Shown piece by piece: positions 33,801 through 43,732 of a stretch of 43,792 nucleotides of DNA (position 1 is its first letter; each line of letters starts with the position of its first letter). Under the pieces are notes generated by a model, which was given only the letters and a program-made list of their open reading frames with translations, made no database searches and was not told where the DNA came from. The translations under genes were made by a program, and so were the position numbers. This DNA comes from an uncultured Bacteroidota bacterium (GTDB lineage: Bacteria > Bacteroidota > Bacteroidia > Flavobacteriales > Flavobacteriaceae): positions 1 to 43,792 of the forward strand of contig CAJWHM010000015.1 of assembly GCA_913041125.1 (NCBI GenBank), in the 5' to 3' direction.

Positions 33801-35185
33801 TTGCCTTCAATAAGTTTTGGTTGAAATGCTTGTATACCTAATCGATGTAATGTAGGCGCACGATTTAAAAGAACAGGATGTCCTTTGAGTACGTTTTCCA
33901 AAATATCCCATACCACAGGTTCCTTTCTATCGATTATTTTTTTTGCAGACTTAACTGTTTTAACTATACCTCTTTCAATAATTTTTCTAATTATGAAAGG
34001 CTTGTAAAGTTCTGCAGCCATACCTTTAGGAAGTCCACATTCAAATAATTTTAGTTCTGGTCCAACAACTATAACAGATCTTGCAGAATAATCAACTCTT
34101 TTCCCTAATAAATTCTGACGAAAACGACCTTGTTTCCCTTTTAGTGAATCTGAGAGAGATTTAAGTGGTCGATTAGAATCGGTTTTAACTGCTGACGCTT
34201 TTCTTGTGTTATCAAATAAAGAATCTACAGATTCCTGAAGCATTCGTTTTTCATTTCTTAAAATTACTTCTGGTGCTTTTATTTCTACCAATCTTTTCAA
34301 ACGATTGTTTCGAATTATAACTCTTCTATATAGATCATTTAGATCAGAAGTAGCAAATCTTCCACCATCTAGAGGAACCAATGGACGTAACTCTGGTGGG
34401 ATAACAGGAATGACCTTCATAATCATCCATTCAGGAAGATTTTCTCCACGATCATTAGCATCACGAAATGCTTCAACGACTTGAAGACGTTTTAAAGCTT
34501 CTGTTTTACGCTGCTTTGATGTTTCATTATTAGCTTTGTGTCTCAACTCATATGAAAGTGTTTCTAAATCGATTCGAGAAAGTAATTCAATGAGACATTC
34601 GGCACCCATTTTCGCGATAAACTTATCTGGATCGGAATCTTCTAAATATTGGTTTTCAACTGGAATTTGTTCCATGACGTTTAAATATTCTTCCTCAGTC
34701 AAAAAATCCATGACTTTGATTGGCTCACCCTCCTCGTTTTTTGCAATACCTGGCTGAACAACTACATAGCGCTCATAATATATTATCATATCGAGCTTCT
34801 TAGAAGGTAGTCCAAGTAGGTAACCTATTTTATTTGGTAAAGATCTAAAATACCATATGTGAGCAACAGGTACAACAAGATTAATATGACCCACGCGATC
34901 ACGTCGAACTTTTTTTTCTGTTACTTCAACACCACACCTATCACAAACAATACCTTTATATCTTATTCTTTTATATTTCCCACAAGCACATTCAAAGTCT
35001 TTAACAGGACCAAAAATTCGTTCACAGAAAAGGCCGTCTCGTTCTGGTTTATGAGTTCTATAATTAATAGTCTCAGGTTTTAAGACCTCACCGCGGGAGT
35101 TTCCCAATATAACCTCAGGTGAAGCTAATCCAATTGAAATTTTATTAAATTTTTTTTGTGTTATGATTTCGTTGTTTCTAGCCAT
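30881..35185 (-). CDS. rpoC: DNA-directed RNA polymerase subunit beta'
   Basis: The largest RNA polymerase subunit, which forms the active site with beta. The N-terminal zinc finger is [20 protein letters not shown]. The catalytic magnesium site [12 protein letters not shown] is intact. The second zinc site has a cysteine in EDCETLRG and three in [13 protein letters not shown]. The bridge-helix and trigger-loop regions ([34 protein letters not shown]) are present. At 1434 residues it is the normal size for Bacteroidota, with the usual lineage insertion in the C-terminal part. The start [14 protein letters not shown] is 23 nt after rpoB. Confidence 0.99.
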   Translation of the reverse strand: MARNNEIITQKKFNKISIGLASPEVILGNSRGEVLKPETINYRTHKPERDGLFCERIFGPVKDFECACGKYKRIRYKGIVCDRCGVEVTEKKVRRDRVGHINLVVPVAHIWYFRSLPNKIGYLLGLPSKKLDMIIYYERYVVVQPGIAKNEEGEPIKVMDFLTEEEYLNVMEQIPVENQYLEDSDPDKFIAKMGAECLIELLSRIDLETLSYELRHKANNETSKQRKTEALKRLQVVEAFRDANDRGENLPEWMIMKVIPVIPPELRPLVPLDGGRFATSDLNDLYRRVIIRNNRLKRLVEIKAPEVILRNEKRMLQESVDSLFDNTRKASAVKTDSNRPLKSLSDSLKGKQGRFRQNLLGKRVDYSARSVIVVGPELKLFECGLPKGMAAELYKPFIIRKIIERGIVKTVKSAKKIIDRKEPVVWDILENVLKGHPVLLNRAPTLHRLGIQAFQPKLIEGKAIQLHPLVCTAFNADFDGDQMAVHLPLGPEAILEAQLLMLASHSILNPANGSPITVPSQDMVLGLYYMTKAKKSTQNNKVKGEGLTFYSVEEVHIAYNEKRVDLNAMIKIKAKVFNEISELEYKIIDTTVGRVLFNEVVPEKAGFFNMVLTKKNLREIIGDILKVTSVPETAEFLDRIKAMGYGFAFKGGLSFSLGDIIIPPEKVTMIDEANVQVDNVIGNYNMGLITNNERYNQVIDIWTSTNAKLTELAMKRISDDQQGFNSVYMMLDSGARGSKEQIRQLTGMRGLMAKPKKSNVGGGEIIENPILSNFKEGLSILEYFISTHGARKGLADTALKTADAGYLTRRLHDVSQDVIVNIEDCETLRGVEVKALKKNEEIVETLGERILGRVALNNIVDPRSNDIILKASSEIKEEHIALIEQTPINSVEVRSPLTCQAQQGICAKCYGRNLATGKMVQRGEAVGVIAAQSIGEPGTQLTLRTFHVGGVAGNISEENKLITKFDGIAEIEDLKTVKGKDTDGQDAEIVISRTTEIKILDSKTKSVLSTKNIPYGSSLQVKSGEKLKKGTTICQWDPFNGVIVSEFTGKILFENIEQGITYQVEIDEQTGFQEKVISESRNKKIIPTLSIVDKKGNVLRSYNLPVGAHLIVNDGDNIEEGKTLVKIPRKSAKSGDITGGLPRVTELFEARNPSNPAVVSEIDGVISFGKIKRGNREIIVESKFGDIKKYLVKLSNQILVQENDFVKAGMQLSDGSITPEDILNIKGPSAVQQYLVNEIQEVYRLQGVKINDKHFEVVVRQMMRKVRILDPGDSIFLENQLVFRYDFMKENDALYGMKIIEEVGDSENMKLGQIVSSRQLRDENSLLKRENKNIVIAREAEPATAKPELQGITRASLQTKSFISAASFQETTKVLNEAAVNGKVDFLEGLKENVIVGHKIPAGTGLRHYNNLIVGSKEEYNSLLIDKEEEEITF

Positions 35186-35208
35186 AGCTAAATTTATTTA
35201 TTTTTTAA

Positions 35209-38200
35209 TTATTCCTCAAGTCGAATGTCTAGTCCAAGACCCTTTAATTCGTGCATTAATACATTAAATGATTCAGGTAAACCTGGCTCTGGTAATGAAT
35301 CACCCTTAACAATTGACTCGTAAGTTTTTGCTCTTCCTATAACATCATCAGATTTAACAGTTAAAATTTCTTGTAGAGTACTCGAAGCACCATATGCTTC
35401 AAGAGCCCAAACTTCCATTTCACCAAAGCGTTGCCCACCAAACTGCGCTTTACCACCAAGCGGTTGTTGTGTAATTAATGAATAGGGCCCTATTGATCTT
35501 GAATGCATCTTATCGTCAACCATATGACCTAGTTTAAGCATATAAATAACCCCAACTGTTGCTGGTTGGTCAAATCTTTCTCCAGTACCACCATCATATA
35601 AATACGTGTGTCCGTACTGAGGTATTTTTGCTTTATTAGTTAATGAATTGATTTCTTCAATAGTTGCACCATCAAAAATTGGAGTAGAATATTTTTCTCC
35701 TAATTTTTGTCCAGCCCAACCCAATACAGTTTCGTAAATTTGACCAATATTCATCCTTGAAGGAACACCTAAAGGATTTAGTACAATATCGACTGGGGTA
35801 CCATCTTCAAGAAATGGCATCTCCTCCTCACGAACAATTCTCGCAACGATACCTTTATTTCCATGACGTCCAGCCATTTTATCTCCAACTTTTAGTTTTC
35901 GTTTCTTAGCAATATAGACTTTAGCAAGTTTTTTTACACCTGCTGGGAGTTCATCACCTACACTTATTGTAAATTTTTCACGACGGAGGGCACCTTGCAG
36001 ATCATTTTCCTTTATTTTATAATTGTGTATTAAATCAGCAATCAATTTATTTGTTTTATCTGAAGTAGTCCAAGTACTTTTAGTTAAGTGGGTATAGTCT
36101 TCAACTCCAGAAAGTAGCTTGAGGGTATATTTCTTTCCTTTTGGAAGGATTTCCTCTCCTAAATCATTAGTAATTCCTTGACAAGTTTTACCATTTACAA
36201 TTGAAAACAATTTTTCAACTAAAATGTTTTTTAATTCTTCAAACTTTGTGTCATATGAGTTTTCAAGTTTTTCTAGTTCCTCTTTATCTTGGTTACGTTT
36301 TCTTTTATCTTTTATAGTTCTTGTGAAAAGTTTTTTGTCAATAACAATTCCCTTTAAGGATGGAGGTGCTTTTAAAGATGCATCTTTTACGTCACCTGCT
36401 TTATCTCCAAAAATTGCACGTAATAGTTTTTCCTCTGGTGTTGGATCTGATTCTCCCTTGGGAGTAATTTTACCAATCAAAATGTCTCCAGAATTTACTT
36501 CAGCTCCAATACGTATCATTCCATTCTCGTCAAGATCTTTAGTAGCTTCTTCACTTACATTTGGTATATCATCCGTAAGTTCTTCTGATCCTAATTTAGT
36601 GTCGCGAACATCTAAAGAATATTCATCTATATGTATAGACGTGAAAATATCTTCTCTTACTACTTTTTCAGATATAACAATTGCATCTTCAAAATTATAT
36701 CCCTTCCATGGCATAAAAGCAACCTTCATGTTTCTTCCTAAAGCTAATTCCCCTGCCTCTGTAGCATAGCCTTGACATAAAACTTGTCCCTTATGAACTT
36801 TATCTCCTTTCTTAACAATTGGTTTTAAGTTGATACAAGTTCCTTGGTTTGTTTTTCTAAATTTTACAAGATTATATGTTTTCAAATTTCCATCAAAACT
36901 TACCAATTCTTGTTCCTCAGAAAAATCATATCGTATGGTAATCTTATTTGAATCAACATATTCAACAATTCCATTGTTTTCTGCATTAACCAGTACACGA
37001 GAGTCAGATGCAACCTGTTTCTCTAATCCAGTCCCGACTATTGGAGATTCTGGTCTTAATAAAGGAACAGCCTGACGCATCATATTTGAACCCATTAGTG
37101 CACGGTTAGCATCGTCGTGCTCTAAAAAAGGTATTAAAGAGGCAGATATTGACGCGATTTGATTAGGTGCTACATCTGTGTAATTTATTTTTTCGGGGCC
37201 AACAACAGGAAAATCAGCTTGGTCACGTGCAATTATTTTTTCATCAATTATTTTTCCTGAATCATCAAAACCAATATTAGCTTGTGCGATAAGCTTATTT
37301 TCTTCTTCTTCAGCACTTAAGTAATGAATTTCATTTAAATTAATTTTACCATTATCAACTTTTCGATATGGTGTCTCAATAAAGCCGAGATTATTTACTT
37401 TTGCATATACTCCAAGTGATGAAATCAGTCCGATATTTGGGCCCTCCGGAGTCTCTATAGGACACAAACGACCATAATGGGTATAATGAACGTCTCTTAC
37501 TTCAAACCCTGCTCTTTCTCTTGAAAGTCCTCCAGGTCCGAGTGCAGATAAACGACGTTTATGCGTAATTTCTGCGAGAGGATTTGTTTGATCCATAAAT
37601 TGAGACAATTGATTAGTCCCAAAAAAACTATTTATTACTGAAGAAAGAGTTTTTGCATTAATAAGATCAATTGGGGTAAATACTTCGTTGTCTCTTACAT
37701 TCATTCTTTCCCTAATGGTCCTAGCCATTCTAGCTAAACCTATACCAAATTGGGATGATAATTGTTCGCCAACTGTACGCACTCTTCTATTTGATAAATG
37801 GTCAATATCATCGATTTCAGCTTTTGAATTTATTAGTTCTATCAAATACTTAATAATTGTTATAATGTCTTGTTTAGTTAGGACTTGTTTTTCCATCTCG
37901 ACATTCAAGCCAAGTTTTTTATTCATCCTGTAACGTCCAACTTCACCAAGGTTATATCTTTGGTCTGAAAAAAATAATTTATCTATTATTCCCCTTGCAG
38001 TATCTTCATCAGGTGGTTCAGCATTTCGAAGTTGTCTGTAGATGTGTTCTACTGCTTCTTTTTCAGAATTTGTAGGATCTTTTTGTAGTGTATTATATAT
38101 AATAGCGTAATCTGACATGTGGGCATCTATCTTGTGGAGTAAGATGTTTTTCACGCCTGCTTCCAAAATTTCATCAATATGGTCTTTGTCTATAATAGTA

Positions 38201-39018
38201 TCTCTGTCAATTATAATTTCGTTTCTCTCTATTGAAATTACCTCACCGGTATCTTCATCTACGAAATCCTCATGCCAAGTTTTTAAAACTCGTGCTGCTA
38301 ATTTTCGCCCAAGCACTCTTTTCAATCCTGCTTTTGTGACTTTTATGTCTTCAGCTAAATCAAAAATTTCAAGAATATCTCTATCGTGTTCAAATCCTAT
38401 AGCTCTAAAAAGAGTAGTTACAGGTAATTTTTTCTTTCTATCAATGTAAGCGTACATGACACTGTTAATATCAGTAGCAAATTCAATCCAAGAGCCTTTG
38501 AATGGAATTACTCTTGCTGAATAAAGTTTAGTACCGTTAGCATGGAATGATTGGCCAAAAAAGACCCCAGGAGACCGGTGCAATTGTGAAACTACAATTC
38601 TTTCAGCACCGTTAATCACAAAGGTGCCACTTGGAGTCATGTAGGGGATTGTTCCTAAAAATACATCTTGTACTATTGTTTCAAAATCTTCATGCTCAAT
38701 ATCATTACAATATAATTTTAATCTTGCTTTTAAAGGAACAGAATATGTCAAGCCTCTTTCTATGCACTCTTGTATTGAATATCTTGGAGGGTCAACGAAA
38801 TAATCTAGAAATTCAAGTACAAATTGATTTCTTGTATCCGAAATAGGAAAATTTTCTTTAAAAGTATTGAAAAGACCTTCTTCATTACGCTCGTCAGACT
38901 TTGTTTCAAGTTGAAAAAAATCTTGGAATGATTTTATCTGTATATCCAAGAAATCTGGGTATTTTGGAGTGTTTTGTGCTCCAGAAAAATTGGTTCTTTT
39001 ATTATATTTTGTAAGCAT
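35209..39018 (-). CDS. rpoB: DNA-directed RNA polymerase subunit beta
   Basis: The second-largest RNA polymerase subunit. The rifampicin-binding region reads [27 protein letters not shown]; the positions equal to E. coli Asp516, His526 and Ser531 are wild type, so rifampicin resistance at these sites is not indicated. [21 protein letters not shown] and the C-terminal [24 protein letters not shown] are canonical. At 1269 residues it is of usual length. The ATG at 39016-39018 is preceded by a 104-nt gap that holds a hairpin, likely an attenuator between rplL and rpoB. Confidence 0.99.
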   Translation of the reverse strand: MLTKYNKRTNFSGAQNTPKYPDFLDIQIKSFQDFFQLETKSDERNEEGLFNTFKENFPISDTRNQFVLEFLDYFVDPPRYSIQECIERGLTYSVPLKARLKLYCNDIEHEDFETIVQDVFLGTIPYMTPSGTFVINGAERIVVSQLHRSPGVFFGQSFHANGTKLYSARVIPFKGSWIEFATDINSVMYAYIDRKKKLPVTTLFRAIGFEHDRDILEIFDLAEDIKVTKAGLKRVLGRKLAARVLKTWHEDFVDEDTGEVISIERNEIIIDRDTIIDKDHIDEILEAGVKNILLHKIDAHMSDYAIIYNTLQKDPTNSEKEAVEHIYRQLRNAEPPDEDTARGIIDKLFFSDQRYNLGEVGRYRMNKKLGLNVEMEKQVLTKQDIITIIKYLIELINSKAEIDDIDHLSNRRVRTVGEQLSSQFGIGLARMARTIRERMNVRDNEVFTPIDLINAKTLSSVINSFFGTNQLSQFMDQTNPLAEITHKRRLSALGPGGLSRERAGFEVRDVHYTHYGRLCPIETPEGPNIGLISSLGVYAKVNNLGFIETPYRKVDNGKINLNEIHYLSAEEEENKLIAQANIGFDDSGKIIDEKIIARDQADFPVVGPEKINYTDVAPNQIASISASLIPFLEHDDANRALMGSNMMRQAVPLLRPESPIVGTGLEKQVASDSRVLVNAENNGIVEYVDSNKITIRYDFSEEQELVSFDGNLKTYNLVKFRKTNQGTCINLKPIVKKGDKVHKGQVLCQGYATEAGELALGRNMKVAFMPWKGYNFEDAIVISEKVVREDIFTSIHIDEYSLDVRDTKLGSEELTDDIPNVSEEATKDLDENGMIRIGAEVNSGDILIGKITPKGESDPTPEEKLLRAIFGDKAGDVKDASLKAPPSLKGIVIDKKLFTRTIKDKRKRNQDKEELEKLENSYDTKFEELKNILVEKLFSIVNGKTCQGITNDLGEEILPKGKKYTLKLLSGVEDYTHLTKSTWTTSDKTNKLIADLIHNYKIKENDLQGALRREKFTISVGDELPAGVKKLAKVYIAKKRKLKVGDKMAGRHGNKGIVARIVREEEMPFLEDGTPVDIVLNPLGVPSRMNIGQIYETVLGWAGQKLGEKYSTPIFDGATIEEINSLTNKAKIPQYGHTYLYDGGTGERFDQPATVGVIYMLKLGHMVDDKMHSRSIGPYSLITQQPLGGKAQFGGQRFGEMEVWALEAYGASSTLQEILTVKSDDVIGRAKTYESIVKGDSLPEPGLPESFNVLMHELKGLGLDIRLEE

Positions 39019-39072
39019 TTAACTATATTTAATTTGTACTAATATTTATATGGGTTAGCAATAAATGGGGTA

Positions 39073-39097
39073 AGGCCTTTGGAAGATCCAAAAGCCT
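39073..39097 (-). promoter_or_regulatory. rplL-rpoB intergenic hairpin (probable attenuator)
   Basis: AGGCCTTTGGA (39073-39083) and TCCAAAAGCCT (39087-39097) form an 11-bp stem with one G-T wobble and a three-base loop. On the minus strand no T run follows, so it would be a partial terminator or processing site. E. coli has an attenuator at the equivalent place, which sets ribosomal protein and polymerase levels apart. Confidence 0.65.
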
Positions 39098-39122
39098 AAA
39101 ATAATACTGATATTGACTTATT

Positions 39123-39503
39123 TTACTTAAGTTCAACCTCAGCACCTGCTTCTTCTAACGACTTTTTAAGCGCCTCAGCTTCATCTTTAGCTACTCCTTC
39201 TTTTAAGGGAGCAGGTGCACCATCTACTAAATCTTTAGCCTCCTTAAGACCTAAACCTGTTAATTCTTTTACTAATTTAACTACAGCTAGTTTTGAGCCT
39301 CCAGCAGCTTTTAATATAACGTCGAAGTCTGACTTTTCTTCTCCTGCTTCACCGGCACTAGCACCTGCAACAGGTCCAGCAACCGCTACCGCAGCTGCAG
39401 CTGGTTCAATACCATACTCTTCTTTTAAAATATCAGCCAACTCATTTACTTCTTTAACTGAAAGATTGACTAGTTTTTCCGCGAATTCTTTTAAATCTGC
39501 CAT
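39123..39503 (-). CDS. rplL: 50S ribosomal protein bL12 (L7/L12)
   Basis: The stalk protein that recruits translation factors. The N-terminal dimerisation domain ([23 protein letters not shown]) leads to an Ala/Gly-rich hinge (about 35-55) and a C-terminal domain with [35 protein letters not shown]. At 126 residues it is standard. The gene follows rplJ with a 57-nt gap containing no obvious signal. Confidence 0.98.
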   Translation of the reverse strand: MADLKEFAEKLVNLSVKEVNELADILKEEYGIEPAAAAVAVAGPVAGASAGEAGEEKSDFDVILKAAGGSKLAVVKLVKELTGLGLKEAKDLVDGAPAPLKEGVAKDEAEALKKSLEEAGAEVELK

Positions 39504-39560
39504 TTTTAATTATGTTATGTTTCTGTTTATATAAATTTATTTTGAGTGCGTAAATTTTTA

Positions 39561-40082
39561 TCAGGATGAACGTTCTGAAAGTGATTTTAAAATCCCAGTT
39601 AATTTACCACCTCCTGACTGTAGTGATGAAATTACGTTTTTGGTTGGCGAATATAACAATGTTATAATCTCACCAATTAACTCATCTTTAGATTTAATCG
39701 CAACTAACTTATCCAATTGGTCATCACCAAGATAAATTGCTTCTTCAATAAAAGCTCCTTTTAGGATAGGTTTGTCAGATTTTTTTCTAAAGTTTTTAAT
39801 AACCTTTGCAGGCGCATTTCCCGATTCGGAAAACATTAACGAAGTATTCCCTTTAAGAATATTTGTTAATTCACCAAAGTTATGGTCGGAAGCCTCCATA
39901 GCTTTAGATAATAGTGTGTTTTTTACAATCTGTAATTTTATGTTTTCATTAAAACAAGCTTGACGTAAATTACTGGTTTGTATAGCATCTAGACCTGCGA
40001 TGTCTGCTAAGTAAAGATTTTTCATTTTACCAAGAGCGTCCTTAAGATCTTCTATTGCAACTTTTTTTTCTTCTTTAGTCAT
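39561..40082 (-). CDS. rplJ: 50S ribosomal protein uL10
   Basis: Anchors the L7/L12 stalk dimers to the large subunit. The sequence has the family's N-terminal RNA-binding domain (EEKKVAIEDLKDALGK, YLADIAGLDA, LRQACFNENIKLQIVKNTLLSKAM) and a long C-terminal helix for binding bL12. The 173-residue length is normal. In E. coli uL10 with bL12 represses its own mRNA; I see no conserved leader structure in the short gap to rplA (15 nt). Confidence 0.98.
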   Translation of the reverse strand: MTKEEKKVAIEDLKDALGKMKNLYLADIAGLDAIQTSNLRQACFNENIKLQIVKNTLLSKAMEASDHNFGELTNILKGNTSLMFSESGNAPAKVIKNFRKKSDKPILKGAFIEEAIYLGDDQLDKLVAIKSKDELIGEIITLLYSPTKNVISSLQSGGGKLTGILKSLSERSS

Positions 40083-40097
40083 TTTATTAATATTGTT

Positions 40098-40787
40098 CTA
40101 ACCTATCTTAGTGTCTATTGAAATCCCAGGACTCATTGTACTGGACATATAAACACTTTTAACATAAACACCTTTAGAGGTTGAAGGTTTTAATTTGATA
40201 ATTGTTTTAAGTAACTCATCTGCATTTTTAAAAATTTTTTCCGCTGTAAATGATGACTTTCCAATGGAAGCGTGAACGATTCCATTTTTGTCAACTTTAA
40301 AATCAATTTTTCCACCCTTAACATCTGATATGGCTTTCTTGATATCCATAGTAACAGTTCCTGTCTTAGGATTTGGCATAAGACCCCTTGGTCCTAAAAC
40401 ACGCCCTAAAGGACCTAATTTACCCATTACACTTGGCATGGTAACAATTACATCAATATCAGTCCACCCATCTTTTATTTTTTGTAAATAGTCATCAAGT
40501 CCAACATGGTCAGCGCCTGCTTCTTTAGCATCGTTTTCTTTGTCTGGGGTAACTAATGCTAATACACGAACATTTTTTCCTGTTCCGTGAGGTAAAGTTA
40601 CAACACCTCGAACCATTTGATTCGCTTTTTTTGGATCTACACCTAATCTAATTGCCATATCAATACTTGGGTCAAAGTTAACTGATGTGATGTCTTTTAT
40701 TAAACTAGAGGCTTCTTTCAAGGTGTAAATTTTACTAGAATCAACCTTTAATCTTGCCTCTTTTTGTTTCTTACTTAATTTAGCCAT
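40098..40787 (-). CDS. rplA: 50S ribosomal protein uL1
   Basis: Forms the L1 stalk that guides tRNA out of the E site, and in other bacteria represses the rplK-rplA mRNA. Recognised by [42 protein letters not shown] and the signature [14 protein letters not shown]. At 229 residues it is normal. It lies 17 nt after rplK, so the two are co-translated from one mRNA. Confidence 0.98.
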   Translation of the reverse strand: MAKLSKKQKEARLKVDSSKIYTLKEASSLIKDITSVNFDPSIDMAIRLGVDPKKANQMVRGVVTLPHGTGKNVRVLALVTPDKENDAKEAGADHVGLDDYLQKIKDGWTDIDVIVTMPSVMGKLGPLGRVLGPRGLMPNPKTGTVTMDIKKAISDVKGGKIDFKVDKNGIVHASIGKSSFTAEKIFKNADELLKTIIKLKPSTSKGVYVKSVYMSSTMSPGISIDTKIG

Positions 40788-40804
40788 TGGTATATTTTAT
40801 AAAA

Positions 40805-41242
40805 TTAAAATGGTGATTCCCCTGAAATTCTAAAACCCATCGAACGTGCAGTACCTGCTACCATTTTCATTGCAGACTCAATAGTAAATGCATTCAAATC
40901 AGGCATTTTATCCTCAGCAATATTTTTAACTTGGTCCCATGTCACAGTAGCAACTTTGTTTCTATTGGGTTCTCCAGAACCTTTCTTAGCTTTTGCAGCT
41001 TCCATCAGTTGAACAGCTGCTGGAGGTGTTTTTATTACAAATTCAAAAGACTTATCACTAAATACAGTTATCACAACAGGTAACACTTTACCAGGCTTGT
41101 CCTGTGTTCTTGCGTTAAACTGTTTACAAAATTCCATTATATTAACACCTGCAGAGCCAAGAGCTGGTCCTACCGGTGGTGAAGGATTTGCAGCCCCACC
41201 GCGCACTTGCAGTTTTAAAATTTTACTTACTTCTTTTGCCAT
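40805..41242 (-). CDS. rplK: 50S ribosomal protein uL11
   Basis: Part of the GTPase-associated centre, together with 23S rRNA helices 43 and 44. The family pattern is clear: [35 protein letters not shown] and the C-terminal ARSMGFRI. At 145 residues it is slightly longer than in E. coli, as usual for Bacteroidota. The 77-nt gap to nusG (41243-41319) may hold a promoter or L1-binding leader, but I could not define one with confidence. Confidence 0.98.
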   Translation of the reverse strand: MAKEVSKILKLQVRGGAANPSPPVGPALGSAGVNIMEFCKQFNARTQDKPGKVLPVVITVFSDKSFEFVIKTPPAAVQLMEAAKAKKGSGEPNRNKVATVTWDQVKNIAEDKMPDLNAFTIESAMKMVAGTARSMGFRISGESPF

Positions 41243-41319
41243 TTTTTATTAATAAATTTTAGAATGATCAAATTTTAACTAATAGCAACATTATCATCCT
41301 TTGTACTTAATTATAACAT

Positions 41320-41874
41320 TTACAATTTTTCTACTTGCATATAACTCAATTCAAGTGGTGTTTTCCTTCCAAAAATTTTAACCATAACTTCAAGTTTGCG
41401 TTTATCTTCATTTACTTTTTCTATTGAACCAGTAAAACCATTGAACGGCCCATCTATAACTTTAACATTTTCACCGGTAGTAAAAGGAATAGGAATGTGT
41501 TCTGTAGTCAATGCTAATTCATCAACTTTACCAAGCATTCTATTTACTTCTGTTTCTCTCATTGGAACTGGAATTCCACCTTTGGTTTCTCCTAAAAAAC
41601 CTATGACATTAGTAATTGATTTAATAATATGTGGGAGTTCACCTGACAAATTCGCCTTGATCATTATGTATCCTGGGAAATAAGTCCGTTCTTTATTAAT
41701 TTTTTTTCCATTTCTTATTTGAATGACTTTTTCAGTTGGTACTAATAGATCTTCCACTTGGCTGTCGTAGCCAAAACGAGAAATTTCAGATTTAATATGG
41801 TCTTTTATTTTTGATTCTTGGCCACTAACAGCTCGAACAACGTACCACTTTTTATTACTCACAGTTGTAGTCAT
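41320..41874 (-). CDS. nusG: Transcription termination/antitermination factor NusG
   Basis: Binds RNA polymerase and links it to Rho or to the ribosome. The NGN domain opens KKWYVVRAVSGQESKIKDHI and includes RTYFPGYIMIKANL; the KOW domain contains GENVKVIDGPFNGFTGSIEKV and ends LSYMQVEKL. With the ATG at 41872-41874 (MTTTVSNKKWYVV) it has 184 residues; an in-frame TTG at 41883 would overlap secE and is not preferred. It lies one base after the secE stop. There is no large insertion between the domains. Confidence 0.97.
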   Translation of the reverse strand: MTTTVSNKKWYVVRAVSGQESKIKDHIKSEISRFGYDSQVEDLLVPTEKVIQIRNGKKINKERTYFPGYIMIKANLSGELPHIIKSITNVIGFLGETKGGIPVPMRETEVNRMLGKVDELALTTEHIPIPFTTGENVKVIDGPFNGFTGSIEKVNEDKRKLEVMVKIFGRKTPLELSYMQVEKL

Positions 41875-41875
41875 A

Positions 41876-42061
41876 TTATCCAATTAGGTTAAAATAAAAT
41901 TTTATTATTCTAGACAAAATAGTATCAGCACCCCAAATAGCTAGTGAAAATAGTACTGAAAAAACTAATACAATGATAACTAAACGCTGTAGTTCGGATC
42001 TCTCAGTCCAGGCAACATTATTTCTCAGTTCTAAAAAAGAATCTTTAATGTAGTTTATCAT
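41876..42061 (-). CDS. secE: Preprotein translocase subunit SecE
   Basis: A small essential subunit of the SecYEG channel in the inner membrane. With the ATG at 42059-42061 (MINYIKDSFLELRNNVAW) it is 61 residues, with the conserved SecE amphipathic helix, the TERSELQRLVIIV signature, and a single C-terminal membrane helix (about 30-55). A longer reading from 42112 would run into the tRNA-Trp gene and is rejected. The start is only 21 nt from the 3' end of that tRNA, so after tRNA processing the secE mRNA leader is very short. Confidence 0.96.
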   Translation of the reverse strand: MINYIKDSFLELRNNVAWTERSELQRLVIIVLVFSVLFSLAIWGADTILSRIIKFYFNLIG

Positions 42062-42082
42062 ATTATTATTCAATTTTTTCAG

Positions 42083-42155
42083 CACGGGTTGAGAGGCTCG
42101 AACTCCCGACACCTGGTTTTGGAGACCAGTGCTCTACCAACTGAGCTAAACCCGT
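42083..42155 (-). tRNA. tRNA-Trp (anticodon CCA)
   Basis: Read on the minus strand, a complete cloverleaf is visible: acceptor ACGGGTT pairing with AACCCGT, D-arm TAGCTCAGTTGGTAGAGCA, anticodon stem CTGGT/ACCAG around loop CTCCAAA (anticodon CCA), and the T-loop GTTCGAG. It is 73 nt with discriminator G, and no CCA is encoded. It lies between tuf and secE, a common placement in this gene block. Confidence 0.97.
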
Positions 42156-42160
42156 TTTAT

Positions 42161-42200
42161 TTATCAAAAAAAACCTTAAAAATCAAGAATTTTTTGATAA
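42161..42200 (-). terminator. AT-rich inverted repeat between tuf and tRNA-Trp
   Basis: TTATCAAAAAA (42161-42171) and TTTTTTGATAA (42190-42200) form a perfect 11-bp inverted repeat with an 18-nt loop, 18 nt after the tuf stop and six nt before the tRNA-Trp 5' end. It may terminate tuf transcription partially or serve as a processing site that releases the tRNA. The stem is AT-rich, so strength is uncertain. Confidence 0.5.
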
Positions 42201-42218
42201 GAATTTAAAACATTTTGT

Positions 42219-43406
42219 TTAGTCGAGAATCTCTGTCACTTGACCGGCACCAACAGTTCTTCCGCCCTCTCGTATTGCGAAACGAAGTCCTGTGTTTAAG
42301 GCTACTGGCTGAATTAAATCAACGTTTATTGTTAAGTTGTCTCCTGGCATTACCATTTCTACTCCTTGGGGCAGTGAAATATTTCCAGTAACATCTGTTG
42401 TTCGCACATAAAATTGTGGTCTGTAATTATTATGGAATGGGGTGTGTCTTCCACCTTCTTCTTTTTTCAAAATATAGACCTCGGCTTTAAATTTAGCATG
42501 TGGGGTTACTGAGCCAGTTTTACATAGTACCATTCCTCGTTTAATATCTGTTTTCTCAATACCTCTTAATAAAATTCCGACATTGTCTCCGGCCTCTCCT
42601 CTATCAAGAATTTTACGAAACATTTCAACACCTGTTATGGTAGATTTCATTTTTTCAGCCCCCATTCCAATAATATCAATTTCATCACCAGTATTTGCCA
42701 CTCCAGTTTCAATTCTACCCGTAGCAACTGTTCCACGTCCAGTAATAGAAAATACATCTTCAACAGGCATTAAAAAGTCTTTATCAACGTCACGTTTAGG
42801 AAGTTCTATCCAGGTATCAACTTCTTCCATTAACTTAAGGACAGTATCAACCCATTTTTGTTCACCATTAAGGGCTCCTAATGCTGATCCTAAAATCACA
42901 GGGGTATTGTCACCATCGTAGTCATAAAAAGATAGTAATTCCCTTACTTCCATTTCTACTAATTCCAATAATTCCTCATCATCCACCATATCTGCTTTGT
43001 TAAGAAATACAACAATCCTTGGAACCCCTACTTGACGCCCAAGAAGTATGTGCTCTCTTGTTTGAGGCATTGGGCCATCAGTTGCGGCAACAACTAATAT
43101 AGCTCCATCCATTTGTGCAGCACCTGTCACCATATTTTTCACATAATCAGCGTGACCTGGGCAGTCAACATGTGCGTAGTGGCGATTACTAGTTTGATAT
43201 TCAACATGAGAAGTATTAATAGTAATTCCACGTTCTTTTTCTTCGGGAGCGTTATCAATCTGGTCAAAGCTTTTAGCTTCTGAGAAACCAGCGTCCGCAA
43301 GAACTTTAGTAATTGCAGCAGTTAGGGTCGTTTTACCATGATCAACGTGACCTATAGTTCCAATGTTTAAATGTGGTTTTGAGCGGTCAAATGTTTCTTT
43401 AGCCAT
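42219..43406 (-). CDS. tuf: Elongation factor Tu
   Basis: Delivers aminoacyl-tRNA to the ribosome. The G motifs are all present: GHVDHGKTT (about 19-27), the switch region [20 protein letters not shown], and NKADMVDD. Domains II and III follow, with [14 protein letters not shown] and the conserved C-terminal [19 protein letters not shown]. At 395 residues it is normal, and no elfamycin-resistance change was obvious by eye. It is preceded by a 240-nt region with its own promoter element and the terminator of the upstream tRNAs, so it is likely transcribed from its own promoter. Confidence 0.99.
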   Translation of the reverse strand: MAKETFDRSKPHLNIGTIGHVDHGKTTLTAAITKVLADAGFSEAKSFDQIDNAPEEKERGITINTSHVEYQTSNRHYAHVDCPGHADYVKNMVTGAAQMDGAILVVAATDGPMPQTREHILLGRQVGVPRIVVFLNKADMVDDEELLELVEMEVRELLSFYDYDGDNTPVILGSALGALNGEQKWVDTVLKLMEEVDTWIELPKRDVDKDFLMPVEDVFSITGRGTVATGRIETGVANTGDEIDIIGMGAEKMKSTITGVEMFRKILDRGEAGDNVGILLRGIEKTDIKRGMVLCKTGSVTPHAKFKAEVYILKKEEGGRHTPFHNNYRPQFYVRTTDVTGNISLPQGVEMVMPGDNLTINVDLIQPVALNTGLRFAIREGGRTVGAGQVTEILD

Positions 43407-43440
43407 AATAGTTATTGTTTCAATGTTATTTTTAGGAGCG

Positions 43441-43448
43441 CAAATTTA
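43441..43448 (-). promoter_or_regulatory. Candidate tuf -7 element (TAAATTTG)
   Basis: TAAATTTG on the minus strand matches TAnnTTTG exactly, 34 nt before the tuf ATG. I see no TTG at -33. The rest of the gap (43449-43600) is AT-rich with an 11-base T run near 43480 on the plus strand and no other feature I can name. Confidence 0.48.
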
Positions 43449-43600
43449 TTAATTTTTTATTAAAATTTCTGCATTATCTTTTTTTTTTTGCTGTAACTCT
43501 TAATTATAAGTTGTGATTTATTTTTTATCGTTAAACAATTAAATTATGACAGTTAAAATAATTATTCAAAAAGTTGTGAAATTGTTCTTAATTTTCAATT

Positions 43601-43636
43601 AAAAAAAGGGGAAAGTTACTTTGATCTAACCCCTTT
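43601..43636 (-). terminator. Intrinsic terminator after the tRNA-Gly/tRNA-Thr genes
   Basis: AAAGGGG (43605-43611) pairs with CCCCTTT (43630-43636); GTTA/TAAC inside the loop extends the structure. On the minus strand a run of seven T follows (the A run at 43601-43607). It starts 11 nt after the tRNA-Thr 3' end and separates the tRNA unit from tuf. Confidence 0.8.
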
Positions 43637-43646
43637 GTAATCAGTG

Positions 43647-43718
43647 AGCCAATGAGCAGATTTGAACTGCCGACCTCTTCCTTACCAAGGAAACGCTCTA
43701 CCCCTGAGCTACATCGGC
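43647..43718 (-). tRNA. tRNA-Thr (anticodon GGT)
   Basis: The minus strand gives a full cloverleaf of 72 nt: acceptor GCCGATG/CATTGGC (one G-T pair), D-arm GCTCAGGGGTAGAGC, anticodon stem TTTCC/GGAAG around loop TTGGTAA (anticodon GGT), and T-loop TTCAAAT. The discriminator is T, and CCA is not encoded. It corresponds to thrT of the E. coli tRNA-tufB operon. Confidence 0.97.
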
Positions 43719-43732
43719 TTAATCAAAAAGAG

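Noticed and set aside
36224-36769. A 181-codon open frame on the plus strand opposite rpoB
   Set aside because: Its product is a low-complexity Ser/Phe/Leu-rich sequence typical of an antisense frame of a conserved gene; no start signal or family match.
37500-37640. Possible rifampicin-resistance change in rpoB
   Set aside because: The key positions (equal to E. coli 516, 526 and 531) carry the wild-type Asp, His and Ser.
42062-42112. A 78-residue SecE starting at 42112
   Set aside because: The extension is read from the tRNA-Trp gene; the ATG at 42061 gives a normal 61-residue SecE.
43470-43490. Poly-T run upstream of tuf considered as a terminator
   Set aside because: No stem of useful length precedes it on either strand; the real terminator of the tRNA unit is at 43601-43636.
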